Assembly (NCBI GenBank): GCA_013204555.1
Contig: JABMNO010000080.1
Span: 62,001-126,000, forward strand
Source of the DNA: Chloroflexota bacterium
GTDB lineage: Bacteria > Chloroflexota > Dehalococcoidia > Lucifugimonadales > Lucifugimonadaceae
Reading direction: 5' to 3'
Length of the DNA: 64,000 nucleotides
The first letter of the stretch is position 1. The number at the start of each line of letters is the position of its first letter. Positions 26,779-36,041 of the stretch are shown here, piece after piece. The notes under the pieces are model-generated. The model saw only the letters and a program-made list of their open reading frames with translations. It ran no database searches and was not told where the DNA came from. A program made the translations under genes and the position numbers.

Positions 26779-27609
26779 CTAGTTGGTGGCTTCGGATTGC
26801 GGCTCGAATGGCCTTACCGGCACATCATGCTCCGCGAGATATGCCTTTGCCTCTTCGATTGAGTACTCACCATAGTGGAATATTGACGCAGCGAGGACAG
26901 CGTCAGCTTCGCCTTCAGCCAGTGCGTCACGCAGGTGGTCGAGGTTGCCTGCGCCTCCACTGGCGATTACTGGCACGTTGACCGCACGGGAAATTGCACG
27001 AGTCAGAGCCAAATCGTATCCGTCTTTCTGGCCGTCCTCGTCCATGCTGGTTAGCAATATCTCCCCCGCGCCCATCTCTGTTCCCAGCTTGGCCCACTTC
27101 ACAGCGTCCAACGCAGTGGGGTGGCGTCCGCCATGTGTGTAGACGCGCCAGCCGGATTCTGCCGGTACCGCGTCCTCACCATCTAACGCCACGAATCCGG
27201 CGTTGGGTTCGCGCTTTGCGTCAATCGCCAGCACGATGCACTGCGCCCCAAACTCAGCTGACGCCTCAGCGATCAGTTCTGGACGCGCTACAGCGGCACT
27301 GTTCACGGACACTTTGTCAGCCCCCGCCTCAAGCATCCGTCGAACGTCTTCTACCGATCGAATTCCGCCGCCGACGGTCAGTGGGATAAATACCTGGGAA
27401 GAGACGCGTCGGACGACGTCTACCATCGTCTCACGCGCGTCAGAACTGGCGGTGATATCAAGGAAGACGAGCTCATCCGCCCCTTCGCGATTGTAGCGCT
27501 CGGCCAGTTCTGCAGGATCGCCAGCGTCACGCAGGTTGAGGAAGCTGGTTCCCTTTACGACGCGGCCCTGATCAATATCAAGGCAGGGGATAATCCGTCT
27601 TGTCAGCAT
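26779..27609 (-). CDS. hisF: Imidazole glycerol phosphate synthase, cyclase subunit
   Basis: 276 residues. The barrel starts [17 protein letters not shown] (catalytic Asp11 region) and shows [24 protein letters not shown], the second catalytic Asp in [14 protein letters not shown] and [10 protein letters not shown]. It is slightly longer than usual (about 255). With HisH it makes IGP and AICAR. It lies 12 bases after the methyltransferase gene. Confidence 0.97.
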   Translation of the reverse strand: MLTRRIIPCLDIDQGRVVKGTSFLNLRDAGDPAELAERYNREGADELVFLDITASSDARETMVDVVRRVSSQVFIPLTVGGGIRSVEDVRRMLEAGADKVSVNSAAVARPELIAEASAEFGAQCIVLAIDAKREPNAGFVALDGEDAVPAESGWRVYTHGGRHPTALDAVKWAKLGTEMGAGEILLTSMDEDGQKDGYDLALTRAISRAVNVPVIASGGAGNLDHLRDALAEGEADAVLAASIFHYGEYSIEEAKAYLAEHDVPVRPFEPQSEATN

Positions 27610-27621
27610 CAGTGCGTTGGC

Positions 27622-28236
27622 TCAGCGAGAGAGAAGGACGATGTACTCCCACCGGTTCAGGTCGTATACCGATACGATTTTGAATCCAGCTTCGGAAGCA
27701 GCGGCAACCGCATCATCACGAGAAATTCGGGCTTCGGTTGGAGGACCTTTCTCCATATCCTCTTTGCGCCAATCAATAATCGCACCCCAGCCGCCGCGCC
27801 GTAGCGCTCGATGTGCTTCCTTGAGTAGAGCACTCGGTTTGGTGACCTCGTGGAGCGAGTTGACCAACAGAGCGCCGTCAATGGAGCCGTCATCAAGTGG
27901 GAGCTTTGATTCCTTGGAGAGATGCAGGACGCCATTGCTCAGTCGCGCTTCTGTAAGCGCAGCCTGCGTCTTGTCCAGCATCTCCTGCTGGATATCGACT
28001 CCGTGGATTTTGCCGTCGAACGCGTACTTGGCCAGCGGAATCGTGAAGTAGCCGGGGCCGCACCCAATATCAGCAATCTCCTGATACACCCGCATTGGCA
28101 GGTACCCAAACACAGTCTGGGGATCAAGAATCTCCACCCTTGATGGGTTTAGAAGCTCATCGGCACGCTCAACAGGAAATTTCTTTGAGTGTTTTCGGGT
28201 CGTAGCCGTTGTTTTGGTTGTGCTGGCGGGTGACAT
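27622..28236 (-). CDS. Class I SAM-dependent methyltransferase
   Basis: 204 residues. SAM-binding motif I is IADIGCGPGYFTIPLA; GVDIQQEMLDK (motif II) and LLVNSLHEV follow. The leading part MSPASTTKTTATTRKHSKK is basic and disordered. ATG abuts the hisA stop (TGA ATG), so it is translated with the his genes. The substrate is unknown; methyltransferases in his operons are not part of the pathway, so this may be a passenger. Confidence 0.85.
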   Translation of the reverse strand: MSPASTTKTTATTRKHSKKFPVERADELLNPSRVEILDPQTVFGYLPMRVYQEIADIGCGPGYFTIPLAKYAFDGKIHGVDIQQEMLDKTQAALTEARLSNGVLHLSKESKLPLDDGSIDGALLVNSLHEVTKPSALLKEAHRALRRGGWGAIIDWRKEDMEKGPPTEARISRDDAVAAASEAGFKIVSVYDLNRWEYIVLLSR

Positions 28237-28962
28237 TCAGCCGTTCTCCTGGAGCGTTTTGATGGCGGCCTTTAGATCAATGGCGCCGGTATAGATTGCA
28301 GTGCCTGTAACGGCTGCCTCCGCACCTGCACCTGCTACAGCCAGCAGATCGTCCAGGTGGGCGATGCCGCCCGCTGCAATCAACGATATTTCTGTGCCAC
28401 TCAGTATATCTGTGATGCCGATCACGTTGGGTCCGCCCATCATGCCGTCTCGGCCTATATCTGTGTACATGACACGTTCAACGCCATAGCCGATCATCTT
28501 TGCGATCAGATCGGACGCGCGCTTGCCAGAGTCTTTCTGCCAGCCGCGCGTGGCTACGATGCCGTTACGAGCGTCGATTCCGGCGATTACGTGCTGTCCA
28601 CCGTGCTTTGACACGGTAGCGGCGACGTCATCCGGCCTCTCAACTGCGGCCGTGCCAAAGATCACTCGATCTACGCCCAAACCCAGGAGTTCATCGGCGT
28701 CTGCGGCCGTGCGAATTCCCCCACCAACCTGAATCGGCACTCCAGCCGATCGCACAATCGCCTCCACGACGCTGGCATTGCCGCGTTTCCCATCCTTTGC
28801 GCCATCAAGGTCCACGATGTGGATGCGTGCCGCTCCCTGCTCAACCCAGTGGGCCGCCATGCCGATTGGGTCATCAGAAAAGGTCTGCTTACGGTCGTAG
28901 TCGCCCTGCACAAGCTGAACGCACTTGCCGTCAATCAGATCTATGGCCGGGATTATCTCCAC
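28237..28962 (-). CDS. hisA: ProFAR isomerase
   Basis: 241 residues from GTG 28962, which overlaps the hisH stop by one base (TAGTG). MEIIPAIDLIDGKCVQL carries catalytic Asp8; VDLDGAKDGK, QVGGGIRT, TDIGRDGMMGGPN (second catalytic Asp) and IAAGGIAHLDDL follow. Amadori isomerisation in histidine synthesis. Confidence 0.96.
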   Translation of the reverse strand: MEIIPAIDLIDGKCVQLVQGDYDRKQTFSDDPIGMAAHWVEQGAARIHIVDLDGAKDGKRGNASVVEAIVRSAGVPIQVGGGIRTAADADELLGLGVDRVIFGTAAVERPDDVAATVSKHGGQHVIAGIDARNGIVATRGWQKDSGKRASDLIAKMIGYGVERVMYTDIGRDGMMGGPNVIGITDILSGTEISLIAAGGIAHLDDLLAVAGAGAEAAVTGTAIYTGAIDLKAAIKTLQENG

Positions 28963-29633
28963 TAGACCATCGCCGTGCTACTGGGGCTGAGAGAGAAATC
29001 GACAAATTTCCGGTAGATGTCCAGACCCCTGTCCTGACTCTTTTCAGGGTGGAACTGCGTGCCAATTACGTTGTCACGGGCAACCACGGCGCAGATCGTA
29101 GAGCCGTACTCCGTCACAGCGATTACGTCGTCTTCGGACGCCGGGATGCACTCGTAGCTGTGCACAAAGTAGAAGTGCGCGTCCTGCGGCGTCTCAGCGA
29201 AAATTTGTGGCACTTCTTCACGCGTACGAATGAATTGGACGGCGTTCCAACCCATGTGGGGGATTTTTCGGGATATGCCATCCACGTTTGGCTGCATCTC
29301 GCGCACGATGCCCGGGATCAACCCGAGGCCAGGCAACTCACCTTCCTCTGATGAGTCGAACAGCACCTGCATACCAAGACAGACACCCAGCACGGGCTTT
29401 CCTGTGGCGGCAAATTTTTTGATTGGATCAACAAGGTCAAGCCGCAGTAGCGCCCGCATCGCTGCATCGCTCGCCCCGACTCCGGGCAGCACTATTCCGC
29501 TCGCACCCATGAGCTCGTCTGCATCCGCGGTCACTCGGGCATCGGCTCCAACCCGGCGGAGCGCCTTGTCGACGCTGTGAATGTTCGCTGCGGTGTGATT
29601 AACGACCGCAATGTAGCCGTTTTCCCCGCTCAC
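28962..29633 (-). CDS. hisH: Imidazole glycerol phosphate synthase, glutaminase subunit
   Basis: 223 residues from GTG 29633. Class I amidotransferase triad: Cys in GVCLGMQVLFDSSEEG, His and Glu in GTQFHPEKSQ. LPGVGASDAAM is typical. It feeds ammonia to HisF. First gene of the operon hisH-hisA-methyltransferase-hisF-HAD-hisIE; hisG, hisD, hisC and hisB are elsewhere. Confidence 0.96.
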   Translation of the reverse strand: MSGENGYIAVVNHTAANIHSVDKALRRVGADARVTADADELMGASGIVLPGVGASDAAMRALLRLDLVDPIKKFAATGKPVLGVCLGMQVLFDSSEEGELPGLGLIPGIVREMQPNVDGISRKIPHMGWNAVQFIRTREEVPQIFAETPQDAHFYFVHSYECIPASEDDVIAVTEYGSTICAVVARDNVIGTQFHPEKSQDRGLDIYRKFVDFSLSPSSTAMV

Positions 29634-29788
29634 GCGTGTGATTCCGATGTCTGAATAGTTTGAATCTGCATCTAATCAAAGTGTAACGGGTGCGTGTGTC
29701 GTCAACGACCACTCATTCAACGAATTCAACTGCGTATTCCCCTTAGGGATTCAGCAGTAGAATAAGTAGAAGCATTAAGCGCAAAACC

Positions 29789-29806
29789 CTCTCGACTGTT
29801 CGAGAG
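29789..29806. promoter_or_regulatory. Leader hairpin before the IscA-like gene
   Basis: CTCTCGA (29789-29795) pairs perfectly with TCGAGAG (29800-29806) over a 4-base loop, 27 bases upstream of the IscA-like start. It may be a regulatory leader or the remains of a terminator; there is no T-run. Confidence 0.4.
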
Positions 29807-29832
29807 CATCGGTATCCCTGAGGATTGAGCAC

Positions 29833-30192
29833 TTGGTAACCAGCGAAAAACCAGCAATTCCCGCCAACACTATTCACGTCACCGCAAAGGCAGCAGGCAA
29901 GGTCCGCCAGTTTGCAGAGCGTGACGGAATGGAGAAGTTCGGCCTCAAGGTGGCGGTGAAGGGCGGAGGTTGCTCCGGACTGACGTATGTTCTGGACATC
30001 GTGGAAGGACCCGAAGCTGAAGATAAGGTCATCGAAGAGAACGGCATTGAGGTGTACGTGCCCAAGAAGGCATACATCTATCTGGCCGGAACTGAGCTAG
30101 ATTTTAGCGACGGCCTAAACGGCAAGGGCTTCATATTCAGTAACCCCAACGCCACGAAAACGTGTGGTTGCGGCGATTCATTCGGCATTTAG
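29833..30192 (+). CDS. Iron-sulfur cluster assembly accessory protein, IscA/ErpA type
   Basis: 119 residues from TTG 29833. HesB-like domain with the three cluster-binding cysteines: one in GGGCSGLTYVLD and two in the C-terminal KTCGCGDSF. FIFSNPNATKTCGCG is typical of the A-type carriers. It delivers Fe-S clusters to apo-proteins. The YgfZ-like gene follows by 28 bases, and both act in cluster maturation. Confidence 0.93.
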   Translation: MVTSEKPAIPANTIHVTAKAAGKVRQFAERDGMEKFGLKVAVKGGGCSGLTYVLDIVEGPEAEDKVIEENGIEVYVPKKAYIYLAGTELDFSDGLNGKGFIFSNPNATKTCGCGDSFGI

Positions 30193-30220
30193 ACACCCTC
30201 TGAGGTAAGGTCGGCGCAAG

Positions 30221-31267
30221 TTGACCACAACAAATTCGCTCATTCACTCGCCCCTCAGGGACATTTATCCCGCGGGTTCATTTTATTCCGCAATTGGCGA
30301 TCATCAGGTAGCAGAACATTTTGGTGATGCCGAATCTGAGTATCAGGCCGCCGTGTCTGGCGCTGCGATTATCGATCACTCGCATCTAGGACGGCTGGCC
30401 CAGATCGGCCCTGACGCCATCGATCTTCTCCACCGCGTCACCACGAATAATATCGAGGCGATTCCAGTTGGAGGATCAGCACGCACCATTCTGGCCTCAG
30501 ACCGAGGACGTGTTGTTGACGTGTTTCGAGTCGTCCGCACGGGTCAATCTGAGCTACTTCTACTATGTAGCGGGCTGTTCAAATCAGAGCTAATCAAGAT
30601 GATCGAGTTCTACACGATCATCGAAGACTCCCGACTTGAGGACGTTTCCGATTCGATGCTTCAGTTGGCAATAATCGGGCCTGAAGCAGAAATGCTTCTT
30701 AGTTCAATGGTTCCTTCGGTTGGTGCACTGGGTCCAGGGGAATCGACTGAGGCCAATGGCGTTCGTTATCTGCGCGCTGGCACAGACGAGGCTGAAGAGT
30801 TTCATGTACTTATGCCCGCCGGCCTGGCTGCAGGCGTCTGGCGACAGATGGAAGGGGCTGGATTCACACCAGTAGGCTCGCAAACCTTGCAACGACGCCG
30901 GGTCGACCTCGGCATCCCATCGGCCGGACTCGATTACAGCGATCGCACGAACCCACTTGAGATTGGATTGATCGACCTCGTCGACTTCGCCAAGGGCTGC
31001 TACGTCGGTCAGGAAGTGGTTGCGCGGCTTGATGCGTACGACAAAGTGCAGCGGACCATCGTCAAAGTGCGGTCTGATAGCGGCCTCACCGCTGGTGATG
31101 ACCTAAAGGTTGATGGTCGAACCGTTGGTACAGTCGGCTCGGTCATAACAGACGGGAAGGGCGTGACCACGGCACTAGCGCTCGTCCGAAACGAGTTCGC
31201 CGAAGCTGGCGTGAAGTTGGCAACGGAGTCAGGCGCTTCAGTGGTCGCGTTGACTCGAGACAAATAA
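30221..31267 (+). CDS. YgfZ/GcvT-like folate-binding protein
   Basis: 348 residues from TTG 30221. The GcvT fold starts with SGAAIIDHSHLGRLAQIGPDA and carries the YgfZ signature KGCYVGQEVVARL with its conserved cysteine near residue 263. YgfZ-type proteins bind folate and repair or assemble certain Fe-S enzymes, unlike GcvT which transfers aminomethyl groups. Adjacency to the IscA-like gene supports the YgfZ role. It ends 12 bases from the convergent fabL stop. Confidence 0.88.
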   Translation: MTTTNSLIHSPLRDIYPAGSFYSAIGDHQVAEHFGDAESEYQAAVSGAAIIDHSHLGRLAQIGPDAIDLLHRVTTNNIEAIPVGGSARTILASDRGRVVDVFRVVRTGQSELLLLCSGLFKSELIKMIEFYTIIEDSRLEDVSDSMLQLAIIGPEAEMLLSSMVPSVGALGPGESTEANGVRYLRAGTDEAEEFHVLMPAGLAAGVWRQMEGAGFTPVGSQTLQRRRVDLGIPSAGLDYSDRTNPLEIGLIDLVDFAKGCYVGQEVVARLDAYDKVQRTIVKVRSDSGLTAGDDLKVDGRTVGTVGSVITDGKGVTTALALVRNEFAEAGVKLATESGASVVALTRDK

Positions 31268-31278
31268 CGGCACTTCGC

Positions 31279-32049
31279 TTACCTGTAGACCAGCATCTCG
31301 CCGCCGTCTATCAGAATCACCTGACCGCGGATCATCACTGCATCATCGCTGCAAAGCCACGCAACGGTCTTCGCTATATCGCCGGGCTCAACAGGCCGTC
31401 CAGCAGGCGTTGGGCGGGCAGCAAACTTCTTGACGCTTTCAGTATCGTCGAATGCCTTGAGCGCATCCGTCATGATGAAACTGGCCGAAACGGCGTTCAC
31501 TGCAATGTTGCGCGGTGCGAGATCCAAGGCCATATAACGTGTGAGCGCCTCCAGGGCCGCCTTTGAAACGCCGACGGCAAAGTAATCGCTAAACGGCCTG
31601 GTAGAGCCAGGGCTTGAGACATTCACGATCTTCCCGCCATTTGGCATCAGATTGGCTGCTGCTTTGGAACAGAGCCACGGCGCACGGGCGTTGATATCGA
31701 GCGTCCAGTCCCAGTGCTTGGTTTCGAGTTCGGTCGCCGGTTTCATCACGCCTGAAGCGGCGTTATTGACCAGGATATCCAGATTTCCAAACTCATCAGA
31801 TACCTTCTCAAACAGTGTCTTGATCGCATCCTCGTCACCCAGATGAGCCCGTGCGGAAAAGCACTTCACGCCCAGCCGTTCGATCTGAGCATGAGCCGTT
31901 CGCGCTGCCTCGTGATTGCGGAAATAGTTGAAAGCAATATCAGCGCCTCGTTCGGCCAATTCCGTAGCGATGGCGTTGCCGATACCGCGTGATCCGCCCG
32001 TAATCAGGGCGACTTTGCCTGCGAGAGGCTTGCTAGCGACGTTGCTCAA
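31279..32049 (-). CDS. fabL: Enoyl-ACP reductase III (FabL type)
   Basis: 256-residue SDR from TTG 32049. NADPH motif LITGGSRGIGNAIA. It matches Bacillus FabL over long stretches: DILVNNAASGVMKP, ELETKHWDWT, VGVSKAALEALTRY and TDALKAFDD, with RGQVILIDGG at the end. FabL reduces trans-2-enoyl-ACP in the last step of the elongation cycle. It closes the operon hadA-hadB-plsX-fabG-fabL, which supports this over generic SDR. Confidence 0.85.
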   Translation of the reverse strand: MSNVASKPLAGKVALITGGSRGIGNAIATELAERGADIAFNYFRNHEAARTAHAQIERLGVKCFSARAHLGDEDAIKTLFEKVSDEFGNLDILVNNAASGVMKPATELETKHWDWTLDINARAPWLCSKAAANLMPNGGKIVNVSSPGSTRPFSDYFAVGVSKAALEALTRYMALDLAPRNIAVNAVSASFIMTDALKAFDDTESVKKFAARPTPAGRPVEPGDIAKTVAWLCSDDAVMIRGQVILIDGGEMLVYR

Positions 32050-32070
32050 ATTCGAGTACCTGAGCGGCCG

Positions 32071-32814
32071 CTAGATGGCCAGCCCGCCATCAACGCGCAA
32101 AACTTCGCCGGTGATGTAGGCGGCGTCTTCGCTGGCAATGAAGGCGATAGCTGCGGCAATCTCATCCGGCTGACCAAATCTGTTGGCAAATATCCGCCCC
32201 ATTACCTCCGCCTTAACGGAGTCGCGTAGACCGTTCACGGTGGCGGTCTCAACATACCCTGGGGCCACAGCGTTTACGGTGACGTTTCTCCGCGCCAACT
32301 CTTTGGCGAGCGAGTACGTGAATGTGTGGATCGCTCCCTTTGAAGCGGAGTAGTTGGTCTGACCTGCGTTGCCTCGAAGTCCCACCACTGACGAGACGTT
32401 AATGATCCGACCCCATCGAGCTGCGACCATAGGGGCGACAACAGCGCGGGTGCAGTAGTACGTCCCAAAGGTGTTGGTCTGCATTACACGTTCGAACTGT
32501 TCATCCTTCATGCGCAAAAAGAGAGTGTCATCAATGATGCCGGCGTTATTGATCATTATTTCGATTGGCCCGAGCGCCTCGACGGTGGCTTCAACCATCG
32601 ACTTGACCTGCACTTTGTCACCCACGTCTCCCTGAACGGTGAACGCGGTGCCGCCATCAGACTCGATCTGCTCTTTCAGTTCCTCGGCTTCATCGCCGTG
32701 CGAGCGGTAGTTAATTCCAATGCGGTGGCCCACCGCCGCCAGGCGAAGCGCAGCGGCTCGACCAATTCCTCGCGATGCTCCCGTGATGAGAACTGTTCTT
32801 GGCGTGTCAGCCAA
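32071..32814 (-). CDS. fabG: 3-oxoacyl-ACP reductase
   Basis: 247 residues from TTG 32814. NADPH motif LITGASRGIGRA, NNAG, catalytic Ser in NVSSVVGLRGN, Tyr and Lys in TNYSASKGA, and the C-terminal GEVLRVDGGLAI. NADPH-dependent reduction of 3-oxoacyl-ACP. It sits between plsX and fabL, 21 bases before the latter. Confidence 0.94.
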   Translation of the reverse strand: MADTPRTVLITGASRGIGRAAALRLAAVGHRIGINYRSHGDEAEELKEQIESDGGTAFTVQGDVGDKVQVKSMVEATVEALGPIEIMINNAGIIDDTLFLRMKDEQFERVMQTNTFGTYYCTRAVVAPMVAARWGRIINVSSVVGLRGNAGQTNYSASKGAIHTFTYSLAKELARRNVTVNAVAPGYVETATVNGLRDSVKAEVMGRIFANRFGQPDEIAAAIAFIASEDAAYITGEVLRVDGGLAI

Positions 32815-32847
32815 TGATGCATGCCTTCCTGTGGGTAGGTCTGTCTG

Positions 32848-33864
32848 CTATTCGGCGCTAGCCGGTTGGCTTTTTCGCATTGCGTTCATCTCTTTTTCCG
32901 CAACTGCAATGAAGTCGCTTTCCACCGCTTTACGCGCGGTATGAATAGCCTGAGACACCTCGTAAGCGCCAGCTTTGCCATGGCCGATAATGGCAAGTCC
33001 ACGAACGCCCAGTAAGGGTCCGCCACCGTAGTTGGTGACGGGATTCGTGAGTTCAAAAACCTTATCGGCTAACTCGTTATTGTCTGTAGAAGAATCGTAC
33101 TCTCTAATAACCTTAGCGAGCGCTACTCCCAGCGACTCCGTCAGTTTCATCACCACGTTCCCTGTGAATCCATCCGTAATCACAACGTCAGCGCAATCAA
33201 ATGGAAGATCGCTCGCCTCAACGTTACCAATGAAGTTTACTGGAGAGGTCTTCAAGATTTCCGTCGTCTCTTTGACGAACTTGTTTCCTTTGCCTTCTTC
33301 TGCGCCGATGCTCAACAATGCCACTCTGGGGTTCTCGATTCCATTCAGCAGACGAGCCATCGTGGCTCCAAGAGCAGCGAAATCTGCAGCAGCGGATGGC
33401 TTAACGTCCACGTTGACGCCAACATCAAAGATCATCGTGTTTGGGGAGAGACCGATTATCGGACCGCCGAGCGTTCCACGCTCGATTCCATCAAACGTGC
33501 CGAACAGGAAACTGGCAGCGGCGATGGTTCCGCCGCTGGAACCCATGCTGACGACCGCGTCGGCGATTCCACGCTTCACCCTGTTAGTGGCTACAAATAT
33601 CGACGCGCGTGGTTTTGATCTGAACGCCTGCGCCGGCGCTTCACCCTCTTCAACTACGCCTGTGGAGCCGTAGATCGATATTGGCAGGTCATCAGCGCCA
33701 TCGTGCTTTGCCAGCTCTGCGCGGACTACTTCCTCATCACCAACCAGAATCACCTCGACGCCACCCTTGCGGACAGCATCAACTGCACCCTTCACTGGCA
33801 TCTCAGGAGCGAAATCTCCGCCCATAGCATCCAGCGAGACGGTTATGAGGCCATCCTTAGCCAT
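32848..33864 (-). CDS. plsX: Phosphate acyltransferase PlsX
   Basis: 338 residues from ATG 33864; an upstream in-frame codon would add 21 residues with no match to the family. Signature N-terminus ITVSLDAMGGDFAPE, then SMGSSGGTIAAASFLFG, PNTMIFDVGVNVDVKP and TDGFTGNVVMKLTES. It converts acyl-ACP to acyl phosphate at the membrane surface and so links FASII to phospholipid synthesis. Confidence 0.96.
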   Translation of the reverse strand: MAKDGLITVSLDAMGGDFAPEMPVKGAVDAVRKGGVEVILVGDEEVVRAELAKHDGADDLPISIYGSTGVVEEGEAPAQAFRSKPRASIFVATNRVKRGIADAVVSMGSSGGTIAAASFLFGTFDGIERGTLGGPIIGLSPNTMIFDVGVNVDVKPSAAADFAALGATMARLLNGIENPRVALLSIGAEEGKGNKFVKETTEILKTSPVNFIGNVEASDLPFDCADVVITDGFTGNVVMKLTESLGVALAKVIREYDSSTDNNELADKVFELTNPVTNYGGGPLLGVRGLAIIGHGKAGAYEVSQAIHTARKAVESDFIAVAEKEMNAMRKSQPASAE

Positions 33865-33898
33865 GTGGTCGCTCCCATCTTGTGCTAATTGCCATAAG

Positions 33899-34300
33899 TT
33901 AGATTCGGACCGTTGCGGTGCCGACAATCGCTTCGGTGTTGTCCGGTTTGATGCACGCTACGCTACAAGTGACCGTTTCTTCGCCGTCCACATTGGACAC
34001 GTTTGTCACTTCACCGGATATCTTGACCGTTTCACCTGGAAAGATTGGGGCCTTGAACCGGACCTTCAGACCTCCAGACTGACCCCACGACTCTGGGAAC
34101 GCCAGGCTCAACATTTCAGACACAAATCCCAGACCAAGCATCCCATGGGCGATGCGTTTTCCAAACTGGGTTCCCGCAGCGAAGTCGGAGTCGAGATGAA
34201 TCGGATTCCAATCATGCGCCGCGTCTGCGTACGCGATCACCTGTTCTTGCGTCACGGTTTTCGTGACTTCGGGTAAATTCCGCCCGACTTCCCAACTCAT
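33899..34300 (-). CDS. MaoC-type (R)-hydroxyacyl dehydratase, HadB-like
   Basis: 133 residues. The hot-dog hydratase 2 motif is complete: YADAAHDWNPIHLDSDFA with catalytic Asp and His, then KRIAHGMLGLG. It overlaps the upstream HadA-like gene by ATGA. In mycobacteria HadB forms the catalytic half of a heterodimeric FASII dehydratase; the same two-gene order next to plsX-fabG suggests the same role here instead of FabZ/FabA. Confidence 0.85.
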   Translation of the reverse strand: MSWEVGRNLPEVTKTVTQEQVIAYADAAHDWNPIHLDSDFAAGTQFGKRIAHGMLGLGFVSEMLSLAFPESWGQSGGLKVRFKAPIFPGETVKISGEVTNVSNVDGEETVTCSVACIKPDNTEAIVGTATVRI

Positions 34301-34689
34301 GCTGGGACTATCACCATTGAGACGGCGCGAGCGAGAGAATCCCCAGACGTGCTGCTGAAAGTTGTCTCGACGGTTGCGAATCGGGAGCCACGTCGTACGG
34401 AGTTCCCCTTGAGTACAGTGCTCGCAACTATCGGCTGATCTAATTCAGCCGGGGCTGTGTACTCAACTTCCTGCGACGCGTGAACCGTCCCACCACCCAG
34501 AGCAAGCGCTTCAATCACCTGCGACAGGCCAAGCGCTATCACCGCCATCGGCGGTACTTTGCCTTCTATCGCAAGCGTGGACTCATCACCAACTGCATTG
34601 GCATAGGACGTAGCGGTCTCACGGTCAATCGTGAAAGATTGATCTTCAAATCGGTGTCCGGGCTCAAGATTACCCAGCAGTGAACTCAT
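34297..34689 (-). CDS. MaoC-like dehydratase N-terminal subunit, HadA-like
   Basis: 130 residues with a hot-dog fold pattern (GHRFEDQSFTIDRETATSYANAVGD) but no hydratase Asp-x4-His motif, as in the substrate-binding HadA subunit. KVPPMAVIALGLSQVIEAL and TVHASQEVEYTAPAEL correspond to the typical helix and next strand. Its stop overlaps the HadB-like start. It is the first clearly assigned gene of the fatty acid operon. Confidence 0.78.
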   Translation of the reverse strand: MSSLLGNLEPGHRFEDQSFTIDRETATSYANAVGDESTLAIEGKVPPMAVIALGLSQVIEALALGGGTVHASQEVEYTAPAELDQPIVASTVLKGNSVRRGSRFATVETTFSSTSGDSLARAVSMVIVPA

Positions 34690-34778
34690 TCATTTCCAAT
34701 CATGCAATGAAATCTGTGACGAAACGCATTGAGATTTTATTGTGGTGTTCAAGATGCGGCAATCGAACCGCTGTTAGT

Positions 34779-35147
34779 TCAACTGTCAGAGCCGGAACTT
34801 CGGAGCGACTCCGCCTCGTCCAACCAGTATCTCGCAAGATCAAATGAGGCCGGATTCCGGTAGTCAAGCGTCGACAACGACAGCACCCTGTGGAGTAACC
34901 CGGTCGATACGACCGCCTCTGTATATTCCCCCAGCGCTGGCACTTTTACGCCTAACGCGTCTGCCATAGCGCCGGCGGCTGTCATACCGCTTCGATTGAG
35001 ATACACCCGCGTCAGTAGCCTGTTCTCATATAGCAGCGACACACCTGATTGTGTCTGATGCAGGCGCACGCGCATGTGGACGCGTGGCACCGTTAGCAGG
35101 TTGTAGGCATACTCCAACGCCCGTGCACGGCTGGTTCCCAATTTCAT
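34779..35147 (-). CDS. Hypothetical protein upstream of the fatty acid operon
   Basis: 122 residues from ATG 35147. No family recognised. There is no signal peptide or membrane segment; the sequence is mildly basic at the start (RARALEYAYNLLTVPRVHMRVRL) and ends with an acidic helix and a serine-rich tail. It lies 89 bases before hadA on the same strand and could be the first gene of that operon. Confidence 0.55.
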   Translation of the reverse strand: MKLGTSRARALEYAYNLLTVPRVHMRVRLHQTQSGVSLLYENRLLTRVYLNRSGMTAAGAMADALGVKVPALGEYTEAVVSTGLLHRVLSLSTLDYRNPASFDLARYWLDEAESLRSSGSDS

Positions 35148-35240
35148 ACTCCGAACGCAGACAGACGTATAATCCGCAGGAACTCAGGCGACTCACTGGT
35201 TCTGAGCGGATGAAATCAACAGTCGGAGAAGCATAGCAGC

Positions 35241-36041
35241 GTGACTCTCAAAGGAAAGGTCGCCGTCGTAACAGGCGGCGCGACCGGTATCGGCAGGGCA
35301 ATCGCCTTCGCCCTCGCCAGAGATGGCGCAGACATCGTCGTGGCAGATCTCAATCGTGAGGTGGCCCAGGAAACGGCCGCCGAGATCGAAAAGTTAGGTG
35401 TCACAGCCAACGCTGTGATTTGTGATGTCACCAAGCCCTGGATGATTGAGAAGCTGGGGACTTCAACCCTTGAGCGCATGGGCCACATTGACATATTGAT
35501 CAACAACGCTGGAGTTGCGGGCGCACCTGGCTGGCATGAGCATCCGCACTCCCGTGAAGAAGACTGGCGGTCGGCTTACGAGGTCAACGTGAAGGGAATA
35601 TTCAACTGCGTGACCGCTCTAACTCCATCAATGAAGGAGCAGGGCAGCGGGAAGATCGTGAACCTCGCCTCCATTGCTGGTCGTGAGGGTCGCCCGGCCA
35701 TCCCGCACTACTCGGCTTCAAAAGCCGCAGTGATCAACTACACGCAGGGTCTGGCTCACACACTGGCTCCGTTCAATATCAACGTAAATGCCGTGTGCCC
35801 GGGCCTCCTTTGGACGCCGATGTGGGAGCAGGTAGGGCAGCGGTACGCGGGTCATAACAAGGATTATGCGGGACTCCCTGCCCGAGAGGTATTCGATCGG
35901 ATGATCAAGGACGTGATCCCTCTGGGTAGAGAGCAGACGCCAGATGACATTGGTGATTGCGTCTCATTCCTCGTATCGGATGACGCACACAACATTACTG
36001 GCCAGGCAATAAACGTTGACGGCGGAGCATTTCTAAGATGA
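35241..36041 (+). CDS. SDR family oxidoreductase (first of a tandem pair)
   Basis: 266 residues from GTG 35241. Classical SDR: VVTGGATGIGRAIA, NNAG, Ser in NLASIAGREG and Tyr-Lys in HYSASKAAVI, with GQAINVDGGAFLR at the end. Asp in VVADL after strand 2 suggests NAD preference. It overlaps the next SDR gene by ATGA and shares its distinctive mid-region (INVNAVCPGLLWTPMWEQ against VNVNTICPGLLWTNMWDQ), so the two arose by tandem duplication. Substrate unknown; a sugar or polyol is typical. Confidence 0.9.
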   Translation: MTLKGKVAVVTGGATGIGRAIAFALARDGADIVVADLNREVAQETAAEIEKLGVTANAVICDVTKPWMIEKLGTSTLERMGHIDILINNAGVAGAPGWHEHPHSREEDWRSAYEVNVKGIFNCVTALTPSMKEQGSGKIVNLASIAGREGRPAIPHYSASKAAVINYTQGLAHTLAPFNINVNAVCPGLLWTPMWEQVGQRYAGHNKDYAGLPAREVFDRMIKDVIPLGREQTPDDIGDCVSFLVSDDAHNITGQAINVDGGAFLR

